A DNA stretch of 64,000 nt from Pseudomonadota bacterium (GTDB lineage: Bacteria > Pseudomonadota > Gammaproteobacteria > Burkholderiales > Burkholderiaceae_F): contig JAKOQB010000144.1 in NCBI GenBank assembly GCA_029778535.1, forward strand, positions 1-64,000. Reading direction: 5' to 3'. The notes beneath the pieces are model-generated. The model ran no database searches, had not been told where the DNA came from, and was given only the letters and a program-made list of their open reading frames with translations. Shown piece after piece: positions 7,214 through 15,340 of the stretch (its first letter is position 1; each line of letters opens with the position of its first letter). The translations under genes and the position numbers were made by a program.

Positions 7214-8640
7214 CGCAAGGCGCATCGCAATCCCGTCCCGACTCCCACGCCGTTCGGGCTGAGGTATCGAAGCCCGAACCCGCGCATCCTGCCCCTTCGA
7301 TACCTCAGGGCAGGGTCGAATCCGCGCTCGTTGCCCCTTCGTTACCTCAGGGCGAACGGAAACGAGCAGCGGCGCTTCCGCTCGTCGAGGAGCGCTTTTT
7401 CCCCGCTGCAACGACTTCGCTGCGCTGGCTGCTCGCCGCGCCGCACCGGCTGTACTTCTTCTTCGGCATGCTCGGCCTGAGTACGGCGTCGCTGTGGTGG
7501 CTGGTACAGATCGCCGCGCGCACCACGGGGCATCCGCCCACGCTCGAACTGCCGCCGGCGTGGCTGCACGGCTGGCTGATGCTCAACGCTTTCCTGCCTT
7601 TCTTCATGTTCGGGTTCCTGTTCACCGCGGGACCGAAGTGGCTGAACGTGACTGCGCCGTCGGCGCGCGACGTGCTGAGGCCGGGCCTGCTCGCGCTCGC
7701 GGCGTTCGTGCTCGCGCTGATCGGCGCGCATGCGAGCCTGCAACTGGTCGCGATCGGCGCGTTGCTGCTCGCCGTCGCGTGGAGTTTGCTGCTCGCGCGC
7801 TTCTACCGGCTGATCCGCGCCAGCCGCGTCAGGGATCAGGTGCACGCGCGGCTGGTGCTCGCGGCGTTCACGCTCGGAACGCTCGCGCACCTCGTATTCG
7901 CGGCCGGCGCCGCGCAGCTCGATCAGCGCTGGATCCACTCGGCCGAGATGCTGACGATCTGGTTCTTCGTCGCGCCGGTGTTCGTCACGGTCGCGCACCG
8001 GCTGATCCCGTTCTTCACCGCCAACGTGGTGCCGCTGCTCGATGCGTGGCGGCCGCTGTGGCTGCTGTGGACGTTCCTCGTGATCGTGGCCGGGCACGGC
8101 GTGCTGCCGGTGATCGCGATCCTTGGATCGTCGCCGTTCTTCAGCGCGCTGCGCGTGGCGTTCGACGCCGCCGGCGCGGCGCTTCTGTTCTTCGTCGCCT
8201 GGCGCTGGGGCGTGGTGCAGAGCCTGCGCAACCGCTTGCTGGCGATGCTGCACCTCGGGTTTCTGTGGCTCGGCATCGCGCTGGCGCTGTACGCGTGGAA
8301 CGCGGCGATGCTGCTGGCCGGCCTGCCGCAGGGATCGCTCGGGCTCGCGCCGCTGCACGCGCTGACGATGGGCTTCTTCGCCTCCACGATGCTGGCGATG
8401 GTCGCGCGCGTGACCGCCGGCCACAGCGGCCGCGCGCTGGTCGCCGACGACTTCACGTGGCTGCTGTACTGGACGCTGCAGGCCGCAGTGCTGGCGCGCC
8501 TGGGCGTCGATGCGTTTCCGTCGCAGTCGGTGTGGCTGACGCCGGCCGCGATCGCGCTGTGGTGCGCGGCGCTGCTGCCGTGGGCCGTGCGCAGCGCGCT
8601 GATCTATCTGCGGCCGCGCCCCGACGGCCGGCCCGGCTGA
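7210..8640 (+). CDS. nnrS: NnrS family membrane heme-copper protein
   Basis: NnrS is a polytopic membrane protein linked to denitrification that protects cells from NO stress; members bind heme and copper. The 476-residue product has about 12 predicted membrane helices from residue 70 onward, with histidines in family positions (AAPHRLYFFFGM, IHSAEMLTIWFF, LHALTMGFFASTM). The first 60 or so residues are low-complexity and encoded by a palindromic repeat, so the functional protein may start later. The annotated ATG overlaps the ubiT stop, which supports it as the coupled start. Confidence 0.88.
   Translation: MTQGASQSRPDSHAVRAEVSKPEPAHPAPSIPQGRVESALVAPSLPQGERKRAAALPLVEERFFPAATTSLRWLLAAPHRLYFFFGMLGLSTASLWWLVQIAARTTGHPPTLELPPAWLHGWLMLNAFLPFFMFGFLFTAGPKWLNVTAPSARDVLRPGLLALAAFVLALIGAHASLQLVAIGALLLAVAWSLLLARFYRLIRASRVRDQVHARLVLAAFTLGTLAHLVFAAGAAQLDQRWIHSAEMLTIWFFVAPVFVTVAHRLIPFFTANVVPLLDAWRPLWLLWTFLVIVAGHGVLPVIAILGSSPFFSALRVAFDAAGAALLFFVAWRWGVVQSLRNRLLAMLHLGFLWLGIALALYAWNAAMLLAGLPQGSLGLAPLHALTMGFFASTMLAMVARVTAGHSGRALVADDFTWLLYWTLQAAVLARLGVDAFPSQSVWLTPAAIALWCAALLPWAVRSALIYLRPRPDGRPG
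7250..7359. repeat. REP-like inverted repeat inside the nnrS N-terminus
   Basis: CCGTTCGGGCTGAGGTATCGAAG (7250-7272) is repeated inverted as CTTCGTTACCTCAGGGCGAACGG (7337-7359), with a third related copy at about 7293-7315. The sequence resembles the common intergenic TTCGA...CTCAGGGCGAACGG repeats of Proteobacteria. Here it is translated in frame as proline- and glutamate-rich residues. Confidence 0.7.
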
Positions 8641-8648
8641 ACGCGCTG

Positions 8649-9026
8649 ATGTACGCGACGCTGAAGGCGATCCACGTCGGCTGCGTAATCGCGAGCGGCG
8701 CCGGCTTCTTCGCGCGCGGGCTGCTGATGCTGGCCGGCTCGCCGCTGCTGAAGGCGCGCTTCGCGCGCGTGGCACCGCACATCGTCGATACGCTGCTGCT
8801 CGCCTCCGCGATCACGATGGCGGTGCTCGCGCACCTGGTGCCGACGCAGCAGCCGTGGCTGATGACGAAGATCATCGGGCTGGTCGTCTACATCGTGCTC
8901 GGCGCGATCGCGCTGCGGTACGGGCGCACGCGCGGCCAACGTACGCTCGCGTTCGCCGCCGCGCTGGCGACCTTCGCGTACATCGTCAGCGTGGCGCTGA
9001 CACGCTCGCCGCTGCTCGGGTTGTAG
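8649..9026 (+). CDS. SirB-like small membrane protein
   Basis: The 125-residue product has four predicted membrane helices and the start MYATLKAIHVGCVIASGAGFFARGLLML, characteristic of the SirB (invasion gene expression up-regulator) family. The biochemical function of this family is not established. It follows nnrS by eight bases and is probably co-transcribed. A GC-rich gap follows in which no terminator is obvious. Confidence 0.75.
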   Translation: MYATLKAIHVGCVIASGAGFFARGLLMLAGSPLLKARFARVAPHIVDTLLLASAITMAVLAHLVPTQQPWLMTKIIGLVVYIVLGAIALRYGRTRGQRTLAFAAALATFAYIVSVALTRSPLLGL

Positions 9027-9163
9027 CGCCCTCCGACTCGCCTGTTCATGGCAGGCCGCTTGCCGCACTCGCGGGACGCAAACGCGCCTTCCATCGCGCA
9101 TCCGGTCCGTAGATTGATGCGTGCCGCAATCCTTTTGGTCAACATGAATCGAGGAGTCTGCAG

Positions 9164-9600
9164 ATGGACAAGATCAGTCCCCTTTACACGACGAGCGCGA
9201 CCGCGACCGGCGGCCGCAACGGCCACACCGCCTCCGACGACGGCATCGTCAAGGCAGATCTGTCGCTGCCGAAGGAGATGGGCGGCTCCGGCCTGCCCGG
9301 CCGCGCCACCCCCAGCACCTGTTCGCCGCCGGCTACGCGGCCTGCTACGGCGGCGCGCTCGACTTCGTCGCCAAGCAGAAGAAGAAGGACGCCGGCAAGG
9401 CGAAGATCACCTGCGCGGTGTCGATCGGCCCGCGCGAAGGCGGTGGCTTCGGGCTGGCGGTGAAGATGCGCGTCGAGGACAGGAGCCTGCCGCAGAGCGA
9501 ACTGGCGGCGTTCGCGAAGGAAGCGCACGAGCAGATCTGCCCGTACTCGCACGCCACGCGTGGCAACGTCGACGTTCGGTTCGAGATCGTCGGCGCGTGA
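9164..9600 (+). pseudogene. ohr: Organic hydroperoxide resistance protein Ohr, frameshifted
   Basis: The first frame (from ATG 9164, with GAGGAG upstream) reads as an Ohr start: MDKISPLYTTSATATGGRNG to KEMGGSGLPGRAT. At about 9307-9313, in a run of C, the family sequence moves to the next frame and continues PQHLFAAGYAACYGGALDFV to the stop at 9600. Both catalytic cysteines of Ohr are present (YAACYGG and QICPYS), but in different frames. Compared with the usual ...TNPEQLFAAGY, about four bases seem to be missing. It is either a recently broken gene or a sequencing error in a C-rich stretch. The intact enzyme would be a thiol peroxidase for lipid hydroperoxides. Confidence 0.8.
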
Positions 9601-9606
9601 GCCCGT

Positions 9607-11496
9607 TCACGCCGATTGCGGCGTAAACGCATCCGACAGGCACGACGACTCGTCGAGCCCGTGCGCCAGCAGCGCGGGTCGCGCGTGGTCGACCATCTGC
9701 ATCGAGCCGCACGCGTAGACGAGGTGGCCGGCGAGATCGGGAAAATCCGCCAGCAGCGCCTCGTGCACGAGCCCGGTGCGGCCGGTCCATTCGTCCTCGG
9801 GACCGGCGTCGGACAGCACCGGTACGAATTTGAAGTTTGCGTGCTCGCGCGCCCACTGCGCGGGCAGGTCCGCCAGGTACAGATCGCGCCGCTTGCGCAC
9901 GCCCCAGTACAGGTACAAGGGCGCGCGGATGTCGCGCGCGAACGCTTCCTCCAGCAGGCTCTTGACCGGCGCGAAGCCGGTGGCGCCGGCGACGAACACG
10001 ATCGGCCGCTCTCCGTCGCGCAGCACGGTCGCACCCAGCGGACCTTCGAAGCGCATGCGGTCGCCGACGCGCAGCTTGTCGAACACGTACGACGTGAAGC
10101 GGCCGTTCTGGATGCGGCGCACGTGCAGCACGACGAGATCGGTCGCTCCGCTCCGCTCGGTGAACGAATACGCGCGCCGCGCGCCGTCCTCGAGCAGGAT
10201 GTTCACGTACTGGCCGGCTTCGTACGCGATCGTCTTGCCCGGATCGAGCCGTAGCGCGACCAGCATCACGTCGGGCGCCAGGCGCTCCAGCCGCTCGACG
10301 CTGGCGTGATACACGGGCAGCGGCTCCTCGCGCGCGGCGGCACCCTCCTCCAGTTCGATCTCGACGTCGGTCAGCGCGCGCGCGCAGCACAGCAGCACGT
10401 CGCCGCGCGCGCGCTGCTCGGCACTGAGCGCACCCGGCTGGTAGACGCCGGGGTCGACCTCGCCGATCAGCACGTGCGCGCGGCACATGCCGCAGCCACC
10501 GGAGCGGCAGTCGAACGGCAGCGCGACGTTGCCGCGCAGTCCGGCGTCGAGCAGCGTCTCGCCCGAGCGCACCGGCACCGTCCGGTTGCCGGGGTGCACG
10601 GTGAGCTGCCACGCGCGCACCGCTCCGCGCTTGACCGGCGGCAGCCAGGGCGCGAGCGCGAACAGCAGCGTGACCGCGGCCACGCCGATCCACAGCGCAT
10701 CAGCATGGTCGCGCGTGATGAGCGGATAGACCGTCAGGTAGAACCAGTCGAGCTCGATCTTCTGCGGCCAGGTGAGAAAGTCGGCGGCGCCCTGCGACAG
10801 CGCCGGCTTGACGAACGACAGCACGAGCAGCATCGCCGCGAGCCCGATCGCGAGCCCGCGCGGCGGCAGCGTGCGCGCGCGCGGCACGCGCTGCGTGTGC
10901 ACCCACAGCGCCGCAAGCGTGACCAGCGGGATGCCGATGTGCAGGAACTGCAGCAGCGAAAAGAAGCGGTCGTTGATCGCCTCCGGCAGGATGAAGTTGC
11001 GCGCCATGCGGCCGCGGAAGATCGGCAGCGCGTCGAACCACTCCGAGGTCGTCACCACCGTGTACTGCGCCAGCCGGTCCCAGGGCAGCATGTAGCCGTT
11101 GACGCCGGCCACGTACACCAGCCACAGCACGATGATGCCGGTCAGCCACGAGAACGCGCGGAAGCCGCGGTAGCGGTCGAAGAAGAAGTGGCGCGCGAAG
11201 TGCAGCAGCATCGTCAACACCATCGCGTCGGACGCGTAGCGGTGCAGGCTGCGCATCACGCCGCCGGCCCACCACTGCGCGCGGGTGAGCCGCTCGACCG
11301 ACGCGAAGGTGGTGTCCACGCCGGTCTCGTAGAACGCGTAGACGTAGAAGCCGCTGGCGACCACGACCCAGAACATGAAATAGCTGATCGCGCCGAGGTG
11401 GTACAGCGGATTGAGCGCGTCGCCGAACACGCGGTTGAACAGGCGCTCGACCTGCAGAAAGACGCGTTGGCCGGCGGCGTGGAGGGTCTTGATCAC
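9607..11496 (-). CDS. Fusion: di-heme cytochrome b - [2Fe-2S] ferredoxin - FAD/NAD(P)H reductase
   Basis: The 629-residue protein has three parts. Residues 1-285 are a cytochrome b/b6 N-terminal module with two bis-histidine heme pairs (H85/H99 and H186/H200, both 14 apart) plus extra helices. Residues about 295-380 are a plant-type [2Fe-2S] domain (CRSGGCGMC with a later cysteine near 370). Residues about 390-625 are a ferredoxin-NAD(P)H reductase with FAD motif RAYSFTE and NAD motif VAGATGFAPVKSLLEE. It probably moves electrons between NAD(P)H and membrane hemes or quinone; the direction is unknown. It runs opposite to the oxidase-like operon and shares its cytochrome module with the protein at 16212. 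Confidence 0.85.
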   Translation of the reverse strand: MIKTLHAAGQRVFLQVERLFNRVFGDALNPLYHLGAISYFMFWVVVASGFYVYAFYETGVDTTFASVERLTRAQWWAGGVMRSLHRYASDAMVLTMLLHFARHFFFDRYRGFRAFSWLTGIIVLWLVYVAGVNGYMLPWDRLAQYTVVTTSEWFDALPIFRGRMARNFILPEAINDRFFSLLQFLHIGIPLVTLAALWVHTQRVPRARTLPPRGLAIGLAAMLLVLSFVKPALSQGAADFLTWPQKIELDWFYLTVYPLITRDHADALWIGVAAVTLLFALAPWLPPVKRGAVRAWQLTVHPGNRTVPVRSGETLLDAGLRGNVALPFDCRSGGCGMCRAHVLIGEVDPGVYQPGALSAEQRARGDVLLCCARALTDVEIELEEGAAAREEPLPVYHASVERLERLAPDVMLVALRLDPGKTIAYEAGQYVNILLEDGARRAYSFTERSGATDLVVLHVRRIQNGRFTSYVFDKLRVGDRMRFEGPLGATVLRDGERPIVFVAGATGFAPVKSLLEEAFARDIRAPLYLYWGVRKRRDLYLADLPAQWAREHANFKFVPVLSDAGPEDEWTGRTGLVHEALLADFPDLAGHLVYACGSMQMVDHARPALLAHGLDESSCLSDAFTPQSA

Positions 11497-11645
11497 CGAA
11501 ACATGGATTGAGAGCGGACCAGCGCGCGACGCTACGTGCGCCGCAGCGTGCGCGGTTTAACTTGAATCATCGAACCGGCGGTCGGAGGCAATGCCCGCAG
11601 CCGATCTGTGGGCATCGCAGCATCCCTGCCGGACTTCCCGTTTGC

Positions 11646-11687
11646 TTAAGGCGCATCAATTTCTTTCGGCGCCGCGCTGCGTAACTT
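11646..11687 (+). promoter_or_regulatory. DNR/FNR-type promoter of the heme-copper operon
   Basis: TTAAG-GCGC-ATCAA (11646-11659) matches the FNR/DNR consensus at eight of ten positions, with a perfect right half. A weak -10 (TAACTT, 11682-11687) lies exactly where a class II promoter puts it, 32 bases from the box centre. The predicted start is near 11694, about 57 bases before the small membrane peptide gene. It may make this operon responsive to anoxia or NO. Confidence 0.45.
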
Positions 11688-11750
11688 CGCCGGCCACGGA
11701 GCCCCGCGACGGTCGCGGGCGCGATCTCCCGTCCACCACGGAGGCAATAC

Positions 11751-11921
11751 ATGGAAGAGGAAAAGGCGGCCGACAAGGAAGAGCGCGTCCCAGCGTTTCA
11801 GCTGATGCTCGACAACCCGTTCCTGCTGCTGTTTCTCGGTGTCGCGATGCCGACGGTGCTCTACATCGTCTGGGGCGTAATGGAGATCGTCGGCATCCCG
11901 ATCAGCCCGCTGGCCAAGTGA
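11751..11921 (+). CDS. Small single-helix membrane peptide, first gene of the heme-copper operon (56 aa)
   Basis: This gene is too short for the ORF track. It has a clear ribosome site (GGAGG, then ATG at 11751) and encodes 56 residues: a charged N-terminus (MEEEKAADKEERVP), then one membrane segment NPFLLLFLGVAMPTVLYIVW, and a short tail. Small single-helix subunits are common in heme-copper oxidases and assembly modules. The position before subunits II and I suggests it is an extra subunit of that complex; this is inference from context. Confidence 0.75.
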   Translation: MEEEKAADKEERVPAFQLMLDNPFLLLFLGVAMPTVLYIVWGVMEIVGIPISPLAK

Positions 11922-11975
11922 CGCATCCGCCCGTGAGCCAGATGCGCAGCATCGCAGCGAACGGTTGCGGATGCG

Positions 11976-12073
11976 TCATCCCCGCGAAAGCGGGGATCCG
12001 GTCCGGCGTCGAACAGTCACTGGATTCCCGCTGGAGCCTGCCCCCGAGTGCCTTAATCGGGGGCGGGAATGAC
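11976..12073. repeat. REP-like composite palindromic repeat
   Basis: GTCATCCCCGCGAAAGCGGGGATCC at the left and TGGATTCCCGC...GGGAATGAC at the right are the two ends of a very common proteobacterial interspersed repeat. A further hairpin, GCCCCCG...CGGGGGC, sits inside the right unit. It occupies the gap between the 56-aa gene and subunit II, where it could act as an mRNA processing or attenuation point. Confidence 0.8.
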
Positions 12074-12108
12074 ACCCTTCCCCCAACCTTCTTCCGGAAC
12101 CCACAACG

Positions 12109-12648
12109 ATGAGCGCGATTCAACCGCCTGGACAACGCGTCTGGTGGAAGCAGCCGATCGACAAGGTCGAGATCATCTGGATCGGCATGGCCTTCACCTG
12201 GTGCCTGATCATGTTCTTCATGATGCCGTACTGGCACGTGTACGGTAAGCAGAACCTGTCGTCGGAGACCTACCGCGTCACGCCGGCGCTGTACCAGAAG
12301 GCCGCCGAGGAGATGGTGGCCAAGTTCACGGTGCGCACGGAGACCGACGAGAAGATCCCGGTGGTCAAGCCGCCCGCCGGCTCCGATGTCTACCTGATCG
12401 CGCGCCTGTGGGCGTGGTGGCCGATCCTCGAGCTCGAGCAGGGCAAGACCTATCGCCTGCACCTAACCTCGATGGACTACCAGCACGGCTTCTCGCTGCA
12501 GCCCGAGAACATCAACATCCAGGTGCTGCCGGGCTACGAACACGTGGTCACGATCGCGCCGAACCGCGCCGGCACCTACGCGATCCTGTGCAACGAGTTC
12601 TGCGGCATCGGACACCACAAGATGGTGTCGAAGCTGTACGTGAAATAA
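12109..12648 (+). CDS. Heme-copper oxidoreductase subunit II with CuA site
   Basis: The 179-residue protein has one N-terminal membrane helix (about 20-42) and a periplasmic cupredoxin domain. The complete CuA set is visible: H126 and the C-terminal C161-x3-C165-x3-H169-x2-M172 (CNEFCGIGHHKM). It is much shorter than mitochondrial-type subunit II, as in B-family enzymes. It accepts electrons from a c-type cytochrome and passes them to the subunit I encoded 12 bases downstream. Given the unusual active site of that subunit, the complex may reduce NO instead of oxygen (NorS-like). The gene symbol is left open. Confidence 0.85.
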   Translation: MSAIQPPGQRVWWKQPIDKVEIIWIGMAFTWCLIMFFMMPYWHVYGKQNLSSETYRVTPALYQKAAEEMVAKFTVRTETDEKIPVVKPPAGSDVYLIARLWAWWPILELEQGKTYRLHLTSMDYQHGFSLQPENINIQVLPGYEHVVTIAPNRAGTYAILCNEFCGIGHHKMVSKLYVK

Positions 12649-12660
12649 GGGGGAGAGGAA

Positions 12661-14358
12661 ATGGCAAGCAATGCTGCGCAGTTTCGGGTCTGCCCCCGCA
12701 CCGGGCTGCAGTTCCACAAGTCGGCCGAGAACCTGATCAAGGCCAACGCGGTCGCGGCGGTGGTCGCGCTGCTGGTCGGCGGCATCCTGGCGCTGCTGGT
12801 GGTGCTGACGCGCTGGCAGGCGGTGCACCTGATCGACGCCGAGAACTTCTACATGGTCCTGACCGCGCACGGTCTGGACATGCTGGCGTTCTGGATCATC
12901 TTCTTCGAGATCGCGATCCTGTACTTCTGCTCGTCGACGCTGCTGCGCTCGCGGCTGGCGACACCGAGGATCGGCTGGCTGGCGTTCATACTGATGCTGG
13001 TCGGCGCGATCATGAACAACGTCGCCGTGTTCAAGGGCGACTCGACCGTGATGTTCACGTCGTACGTGCCGCTGCCGGGCACGCCGATGTTCTACCTCGG
13101 GCTGATCCTGTTCGCGGTCGGCGCGCTGATCGGCTGCTTCATCTTCCTTGGCACGCTGGTGGTCGCGCGCGCCGAGAAGACCTACGAGGGATCGATCCCG
13201 CTGGTGACCTTCGGTGCGCTGACGGCCTGCATCATCGCGATCTTCACGATCGCCTCCGGCGCGATCATCCTGATCCCGACCTTCCTGTGGTCGGTCGGCT
13301 ACATCCACTACATCGACCCGCTGATGTACCGCACGATCTGGTGGGGCTTCGGCCACAGCTCGCAGCAGATCAACGTCAGCGCGCACGTCGCGGTCTGGTA
13401 CGCGATCGCGGCGATCGTGTTCGGCGCCAAGCCGATGAGCGAGCGCGTGTCGCGCGTCGCTTTCGGCCTGTACATCCTGTTCCTGCAGCTCGCCTCCGCG
13501 CACCACCTGCTGTCCGACCCGGGCCTGGGCACCGAGTGGAAGGTGTTCAACACCTCCTACGCGATGTACCTCGCGGTGCTGGCGTCGATGATCCACGGCC
13601 TGACGGTGCCGGGGGCGATCGAAGTGGCGCAGCGCGAGAAGGGCTTCACCAAGGGCCTGTTCGAATGGATCCGCAAGGCGCCGTGGGGCAACCCGGTGTT
13701 CAGCGGCATGTTCATTTCGCTGCTGGGCTTCGGCTTCCTCGGTGGCATCTCGGGCGTGATGATGGGCACCGAGCAGCTCAACATGCTGATCCACAACACG
13801 ATCTACGTGCCGGGGCACTTCCACGCCACCGTCGTGGTCGGCACCACGCTCGCGTTCATGTCGATCACCTACTTCCTGATCCCGACGCTGTTCAACCGCG
13901 AGATGATCCTGCCGGGCCTGGCGAAGTGGCAGCCGTACCTGTTCGGACTCGGCATGTCGGTGTTCTGCCTGGCGATGATGGGCGCCGGAACGCTCGGCGT
14001 GCCGCGCCGGCACTGGGACATCACGTTCGCGGGCGCGTCGCTGCCGTACGAATTCCCCGGCACCGCGTGGCTGATGATCGCGATCTTCGCCATCTCCGGC
14101 CTGGTCGCGATCGTCGGCGGCATCGCCTACATCGTGATCACCGTGGGGTCGCTGCTGTTCGGCCGCAGGCTCGACGCCGGCGCCTACACGACCCAAGGCA
14201 CGGTGCTGCGGATGCCGTCGATCGCATTGACGGGCCACGGCAGCGCCGGCTTCGCCGCCCCGGGCACGTTCGTGTTCGCGCTCGTCTTCCTCGGCGCGTT
14301 CGTGCTGTACTACTTCGTCAACTGGAAGTATCTGTCGACGGTGTGGGGGCTGAGCTGA
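12661..14358 (+). CDS. B-family-like heme-copper subunit I without active-site tyrosine, putative NO reductase (sNOR type)
   Basis: The 565-residue, multi-helix protein has all six metal-ligand histidines: H70 (low-spin heme), H232, H281-H282 (CuB), H386 and H388. The HH motif context (SAHHLLSDPGLG) and VPGHFHATVVVG resemble ba3-type B-family enzymes. In oxygen reductases the CuB histidine of helix VI is followed by a cross-linked tyrosine (GHPxVY); here the sequence is GHSSQQI, so the tyrosine is absent. Absence of this residue marks heme-copper NO reductases, including the sNOR group with CuA subunits and SCO neighbours. Function is inferred from motif and context (nirS, nnrS, DNR box). Confidence 0.75.
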   Translation: MASNAAQFRVCPRTGLQFHKSAENLIKANAVAAVVALLVGGILALLVVLTRWQAVHLIDAENFYMVLTAHGLDMLAFWIIFFEIAILYFCSSTLLRSRLATPRIGWLAFILMLVGAIMNNVAVFKGDSTVMFTSYVPLPGTPMFYLGLILFAVGALIGCFIFLGTLVVARAEKTYEGSIPLVTFGALTACIIAIFTIASGAIILIPTFLWSVGYIHYIDPLMYRTIWWGFGHSSQQINVSAHVAVWYAIAAIVFGAKPMSERVSRVAFGLYILFLQLASAHHLLSDPGLGTEWKVFNTSYAMYLAVLASMIHGLTVPGAIEVAQREKGFTKGLFEWIRKAPWGNPVFSGMFISLLGFGFLGGISGVMMGTEQLNMLIHNTIYVPGHFHATVVVGTTLAFMSITYFLIPTLFNREMILPGLAKWQPYLFGLGMSVFCLAMMGAGTLGVPRRHWDITFAGASLPYEFPGTAWLMIAIFAISGLVAIVGGIAYIVITVGSLLFGRRLDAGAYTTQGTVLRMPSIALTGHGSAGFAAPGTFVFALVFLGAFVLYYFVNWKYLSTVWGLS

Positions 14359-14362
14359 GAGA

Positions 14363-14441
14363 AGGATCGAGGAGCGAGGATTGAGGATCGAGCGGCACGG
14401 TACCCACTCGATCCGACATCCTGGATCGTAGATCCCAGATC
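14363..14441. repeat. Two opposed arrays of degenerate 7-bp repeats
   Basis: AGGATCG-AGGAGCG-AGGATTG-AGGATCG (14363-14390) is followed by a second array, CTCGATC-CGACATC-CTGGATC-GTAGATC-CCAGATC (14407-14441). Both keep a strict 7-base period with a GATC core, and the second runs up to the ATG of the next gene. Similar arrays surround yebC. Confidence 0.7.
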
Positions 14442-14443
14442 CT

Positions 14444-15340
14444 ATGAACGGGACCACAGTGGCTCAACCTCGGCCGCTCGCCACGGCGCGTGCGCTGTTC
14501 GGGCTGCTGAAGCTGCGCATCGGGCTGGTGATCGCGGTGACGGCGGTGGCCGGCGCCGCGATCCAGTCGGGGCCGTCGCTCTCCGGCGCCCGGCTCGCGC
14601 TGCTGTTCGTGACCGTGCTGATGTCGGCGGGCGCGGCCGGCGCGTTCAATCAGTACTACGAGACCGACGTCGACGCGCGCATGCAGCGCACGCGTAACCG
14701 GCCGTTCGTGTCGGGCCGCTTCCAGCGCGGGCCGGCCTGGCTCGCCGCGATCGCGGCGCTGGTCGGCATCGCGACCGCCGTAAGCTGGATGTGGCTGAAC
14801 AGCTCAGCAGCGCTTTACACGCTGGCCGGCGCGTTCACCTACGCGATCGTCTACACGGTGTGGCTGAAGCGGCGCACGTGGTGGAACATCGTGATCGGCG
14901 GCGCGGCCGGCAGCTTCGCCGTGCTCGCGGGCGCCGCCGCGGTGCAGCCGGATCTGTCTGCCGAGGCGTGGCTGCTGGCGATCGTTCTGTTCCTGTGGAC
15001 GCCGCCGCACTTCTGGAGCCTCGCGATGGTGTGCCGCGACGACTACGCGGCCGCCGGCGTGCCGATGCTGCCCGTGGTCAAGGGCGACCGCGTGACGGCG
15101 TACGCCATCCTCGGCCATGCGGTCGCGCTGGTGCTGCTGTCGCTGGTGCTGGCGTGGCTGCGGCCGGGGGCCATCTACCTGACCTGCGCCGCGCTCGGCG
15201 GAGCGTGGTTCGTGTACGCGGCGCTGCGGGTCGCGCGCAATCCGACGCGCGCGACCGCGATCCGCTGCTTCCTTGCCTCGCTGGCGCAGCTATCGCTGTT
15301 GTTGCTGGGAGCGATGGCCGATGCCGTGCTGCTGGGCTGA
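14444..15340 (+). CDS. cyoE: Protoheme IX farnesyltransferase (heme O synthase)
   Basis: This membrane prenyltransferase of the UbiA superfamily adds farnesyl to heme b to make heme O, the precursor of heme A. The 298-residue product has about eight helices and the catalytic Asp-rich motif NQYYETDVDARMQRTRNRP near residue 68, plus the second conserved region LWTPPHFWSLAM. Its place between subunit I and SCO indicates that the complex needs a farnesylated high-spin heme. The ATG lies in the last unit of a 7-bp repeat array. The end overlaps the SCO start by 20 bases. Confidence 0.93.
   Translation: MNGTTVAQPRPLATARALFGLLKLRIGLVIAVTAVAGAAIQSGPSLSGARLALLFVTVLMSAGAAGAFNQYYETDVDARMQRTRNRPFVSGRFQRGPAWLAAIAALVGIATAVSWMWLNSSAALYTLAGAFTYAIVYTVWLKRRTWWNIVIGGAAGSFAVLAGAAAVQPDLSAEAWLLAIVLFLWTPPHFWSLAMVCRDDYAAAGVPMLPVVKGDRVTAYAILGHAVALVLLSLVLAWLRPGAIYLTCAALGGAWFVYAALRVARNPTRATAIRCFLASLAQLSLLLLGAMADAVLLG

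Noticed and set aside
9607-11496. Considered as a bc1 or b6f complex component
   Set aside because: There is no Rieske or cytochrome c1/f gene nearby, and the C-terminal half is a ferredoxin/flavin reductase instead of the cytochrome b C-terminal domain.
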